Assembly (NCBI GenBank): GCA_002429965.1
Contig: DJBG01000027.1
Coordinates: 738 to 8,184, forward strand
Reading direction: 5' to 3'
Source: Hungatella sp. UBA5982
GTDB taxonomy: Bacteria; Bacillota; Clostridia; Lachnospirales; Lachnospiraceae
DNA: 7,447 nucleotides
The stretch's first letter is position 1. Every line of letters begins with the position of its first letter. The notes under the pieces are model-generated. The model had not been told where the DNA came from and made no database searches. It saw only the letters and a program-made list of their open reading frames with translations. This document shows, one piece after another, positions 5,681 to 7,447 of the stretch. The position numbers and the translations under genes were made by a program.

Positions 5681-7086
5681 CAGGTGTTCCGGTTGGCATA
5701 CCGGCACCATTTTCCGCTTAAGACGCGGGTGGAGAAGAAAATGGCGCGCACCAGCCAGTCAATGGTCATGGCGATCCAGATTCCCATAAGGCCAAGGCCA
5801 AAATAGAGGCTGAGTATGTAAGCCAGGACGATCCGGCAGATCCACATGGAACAGATGGAAACGGTCATGGTAAATCGGACGTCATTGGCAGCCCGCAAGC
5901 CGTTGGTCAGGCAAAAGGACAGGGGATGAATGATCATGCAGCAGATGCTGTGGTAAAGCATCAGCTTGTAAGCCAGGGCGCTGGTTTCACCCGACAGATG
6001 AAACAGGCTGCATATGGGATTTAAAAACGGTATGATGGAAAGGTTTAATACCCACAGACAGATATATGCCGTTTTTAAAAGCTTCCCCATATATTTGCGG
6101 GCCTGTTTCAGTTCCCCGGCCCCTACACACTGCCCCACAACCGTTACCAGGGCGATGCCTATGGCACTGGCAGGGATGGTTTCCAGGCTGCAGATGGTGC
6201 CTGCCACCGCATTTGCAGCGATGGCCATGGTGCCGAAGCTGGCGGTCAGACTGGACAGTAAAAGCTTTCCAAGCTGGAAAATGCTGTTTTCCAGACCATT
6301 AGGAATACCGATGTAGAGGATCTGGCGCAGCATGTTCCTATCAGCGCGCAGACGGAATTCAATGGGGAAATTACTCTGCTTTTTAAGAAGGAGCAGCATG
6401 ACCACTGCGGATAAGATCCTGGAAAACAGGGTAGAAAGCCCGGCACCTGCCACGCCCATTTGAAACACGTAGATTAACAGGAAATTTCCTGCGATATTGC
6501 AGAGGTTGGCACCCAGGGAGACCTGCATGGATACCTTGGAGTTTCCGGCTGTCCTGAAAAGGGCTGCGCTGCTGTTATAAAATGCCAGGAACGGATAGGA
6601 GAGGGAGGATATGTAGAAATAAATTCTCCCGTTATGCATGACCTCCTGGCCGATCTCTCCGTATATAAGCCTTAGAAGCGGCCCGTTAAAGATTAGGGTC
6701 ACTGCCATAATAGCCATGGAAAGCCCGCCAACGGCAAGGAACAGCTGGCCGGAGGCCTTGGCAACACTTTTTTCATCTTTCCGTCCGATGTACTGAGCCG
6801 TCACAACGGATCCTCCTGCAGCCATTGCCCCGAACAATCCGATCAAAAGGACGTTTATGGTATCCACGATGGATATGCCGGATACGGCTTCTTCGCCGCA
6901 TGAGGCTACCATAATGATATCTGCCATACCCATAAAAACAGCCAGTATCTGCTCTATGACCAGGGGAAAAATCAACTGGCGCAGCTGTTTGCTGGAAAAC
7001 ATATCCGGTTTTTCCTGATGTTCCTGCATTTCTGTGGTTTCAGAGCTGGGGCGGCGGAAAATACCTTGTGTCATCTTTCGTCTCAT
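5677..7086 (-). CDS. MATE family efflux transporter
   Basis: A 469-residue inner-membrane protein of the multidrug and toxic compound extrusion family (NorM/DinF type), which exports cationic drugs or metabolites in exchange for Na+ or H+. The start ATG at 7086 has AGGAG (plus-strand positions 7094-7098) seven bases upstream. After a hydrophilic N-terminus of about 33 residues, the chain is a series of hydrophobic segments consistent with the usual twelve helices. The two-fold pseudo-repeat of the family is visible: SVVTAQYIGRKD (93-104) in the first half corresponds to ALVTVVGQCVGAGELKQARKY (312-332) in the second, and LFRTAGNSKVSM (176-187) to LTNGLRAANDVRFTM (393-407). The N-terminal extension is slightly long and an in-frame ATG lies at residue 5. 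Substrate cannot be read from sequence. It is convergent with thrC, sharing overlapping stops, and divergent from fba; no partner gene or dedicated regulator is adjacent. Confidence 0.93.
   Translation of the reverse strand: MRRKMTQGIFRRPSSETTEMQEHQEKPDMFSSKQLRQLIFPLVIEQILAVFMGMADIIMVASCGEEAVSGISIVDTINVLLIGLFGAMAAGGSVVTAQYIGRKDEKSVAKASGQLFLAVGGLSMAIMAVTLIFNGPLLRLIYGEIGQEVMHNGRIYFYISSLSYPFLAFYNSSAALFRTAGNSKVSMQVSLGANLCNIAGNFLLIYVFQMGVAGAGLSTLFSRILSAVVMLLLLKKQSNFPIEFRLRADRNMLRQILYIGIPNGLENSIFQLGKLLLSSLTASFGTMAIAANAVAGTICSLETIPASAIGIALVTVVGQCVGAGELKQARKYMGKLLKTAYICLWVLNLSIIPFLNPICSLFHLSGETSALAYKLMLYHSICCMIIHPLSFCLTNGLRAANDVRFTMTVSICSMWICRIVLAYILSLYFGLGLMGIWIAMTIDWLVRAIFFSTRVLSGKWCRYANRNTC
5683..5713 (+). 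terminator. Possible thrC terminator inside the 3' end of the MATE gene
   Basis: Two bases after the thrC stop, GGTG (5683-5686) and CCGGT (5689-5693) pair with ACCGG (5700-5704) and CACC (5705-5708). This forms a nine-pair stem with a 2-base TT bulge and a 6-base loop (TGGCAT). A short T-run (5710-5713) follows. The GC-rich stem suits a terminator but the T-run is short, so termination may be partial. On the opposite strand no T-run follows the hairpin, so it should not end the MATE transcript. Confidence 0.45.
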
Positions 7087-7122
7087 AAAAAATCTCCTAA
7101 TATGTATTTAGAACCTGTCCCC

Positions 7123-7151
7123 ATTATAAGGCATAGTTGTGATAAAAGCAA
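7123..7151 (-). promoter_or_regulatory. Promoter of the MATE gene
   Basis: On the minus strand a perfect TATAAT (7123-7128) lies 17 bases downstream of TTGCTT (7146-7151; TTG plus weak remainder). Transcription would start near 7116, giving a leader of about 30 bases that includes the AGGAG site. Confidence 0.7.
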
Positions 7152-7171
7152 AATGTAACTTTGTTATAAAA
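7137..7171. repeat. Pair of 11-base direct repeats in the MATE/fba intergenic region
   Basis: TTGTGATAAAA (7137-7147) and TTGTTATAAAA (7161-7171) differ at one base and start 24 bases apart. The first copy runs across the spacer and into the -35 box of the MATE promoter; both lie upstream of the fba promoter. They could be protein-binding half-sites, but the region is A/T-rich and chance is possible. Confidence 0.4.
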
Positions 7172-7194
7172 AAGACAATCTGGAAAAATTATTC

Positions 7195-7223
7195 TTTCCA
7201 AATAGGGTAAGATGGTATATAAT
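7195..7223 (+). promoter_or_regulatory. Promoter of fba
   Basis: TTTCCA (7195-7200, four of six -35 bases) lies 17 bases before a perfect TATAAT (7218-7223). Transcription would start near 7230 and leave a leader of about 36 bases, with a strong GGAGG (7253-7257) eight bases before the ATG. This fits a highly expressed glycolytic gene. Confidence 0.75.
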
Positions 7224-7265
7224 AATAAAGACGTACGAGAAAAAAATTAATTGGAGGTTTGTGAT

Positions 7266-7447
7266 ATGTTAGTTTCAGCAAAAGATATGCTTGAAAAGGC
7301 AAGAGACGGAAAATATGCAGTTGGACAGTTCAACATCAACAACCTTGAGTGGACAAAAGCTGTTTTACAGACAGCCGAAGAACTGAAATCCCCGGTTATC
7401 CTGGGTGTTTCCGAAGGCGCTGGCAAATACATGACAGGCTATAAGAC
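7266..7447 (+). CDS. fba: Class II fructose-1,6-bisphosphate aldolase, 3' end missing
   Basis: The first 60 codons run off the window end; family members in Firmicutes are about 285 residues. The enzyme is a cytosolic, Zn-dependent aldolase that cleaves fructose 1,6-bisphosphate to dihydroxyacetone phosphate and glyceraldehyde 3-phosphate in glycolysis, and works in reverse in gluconeogenesis. The N-terminus [20 protein letters not shown], the QFNINNLEW segment (residues 21-29) and [15 protein letters not shown] (42-56) are typical of class II aldolases. The zinc-binding His residues and catalytic Asp lie beyond the window, so a related tagatose-bisphosphate aldolase cannot be formally excluded, although the N-terminus fits the glycolytic fba type best. 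The start is set by GGAGG at 7253-7257. The gene has its own consensus-like promoter and is divergent from the MATE gene. Confidence 0.93.
   Translation, partial: MLVSAKDMLEKARDGKYAVGQFNINNLEWTKAVLQTAEELKSPVILGVSEGAGKYMTGYK

Overview
The window looks like ordinary chromosomal DNA of a Gram-positive anaerobe of the Clostridia, most likely a Lachnospiraceae member (Lacrimispora/Enterocloster/Hungatella-like). This is inferred from strong AGGAG-type ribosome binding sites, moderate G+C, short intergenic gaps, the long (494-residue) threonine synthase and the general character of the proteins. I see no mobile element, CRISPR array, tRNA, rRNA or prophage gene. Seven protein genes are present; the first and last are cut by the window ends.

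Bases 1-3074 (+) hold a tightly coupled three-gene operon: an SPFH-domain protein with two C-terminal zinc ribbons (5' end missing), a tail-anchored protein with two N-terminal zinc ribbons, and a secreted/membrane TPM-domain protein. Both junctions are 4-base ATGA overlaps. The set matches, in permuted order, the ydjI-ydjG-ydjH genes that accompany pspA in Bacillus subtilis. The likely role is therefore a membrane-stress complex that recruits a PspA-type protein; a pspA-like gene may lie just upstream of the window. A symmetrical hairpin at 3102-3150 separates this operon from the convergent sfsA and could stop transcription both ways.

Bases 3187-3987 (-) encode an SfsA-family protein, probably starting at a TTG codon. 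A 208-base divergent region (3988-4195) follows, with a good promoter for thrC, a weaker candidate for sfsA, and an inverted repeat between the candidate sfsA promoter boxes. Bases 4196-5680 (+) encode threonine synthase, standing alone without hom or thrB. Its stop codon overlaps by four bases the stop codon of a convergent MATE-family multidrug/sodium antiporter (5677-7086, -), and a hairpin that could end thrC transcription lies inside the last codons of the MATE gene.

Bases 7087-7265 are a divergent promoter region between the MATE gene and a class II fructose-bisphosphate aldolase gene (fba) that begins at 7266 and runs off the window. It contains clear promoters for both genes plus a pair of near-identical 11-base direct repeats.

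Only the first three genes form an obvious functional unit. sfsA, thrC, the MATE gene and fba look like independently transcribed housekeeping or accessory genes. The most interesting part of the window is the SPFH / zinc-ribbon / TPM module; I found no convincing evidence of a wholly new system.
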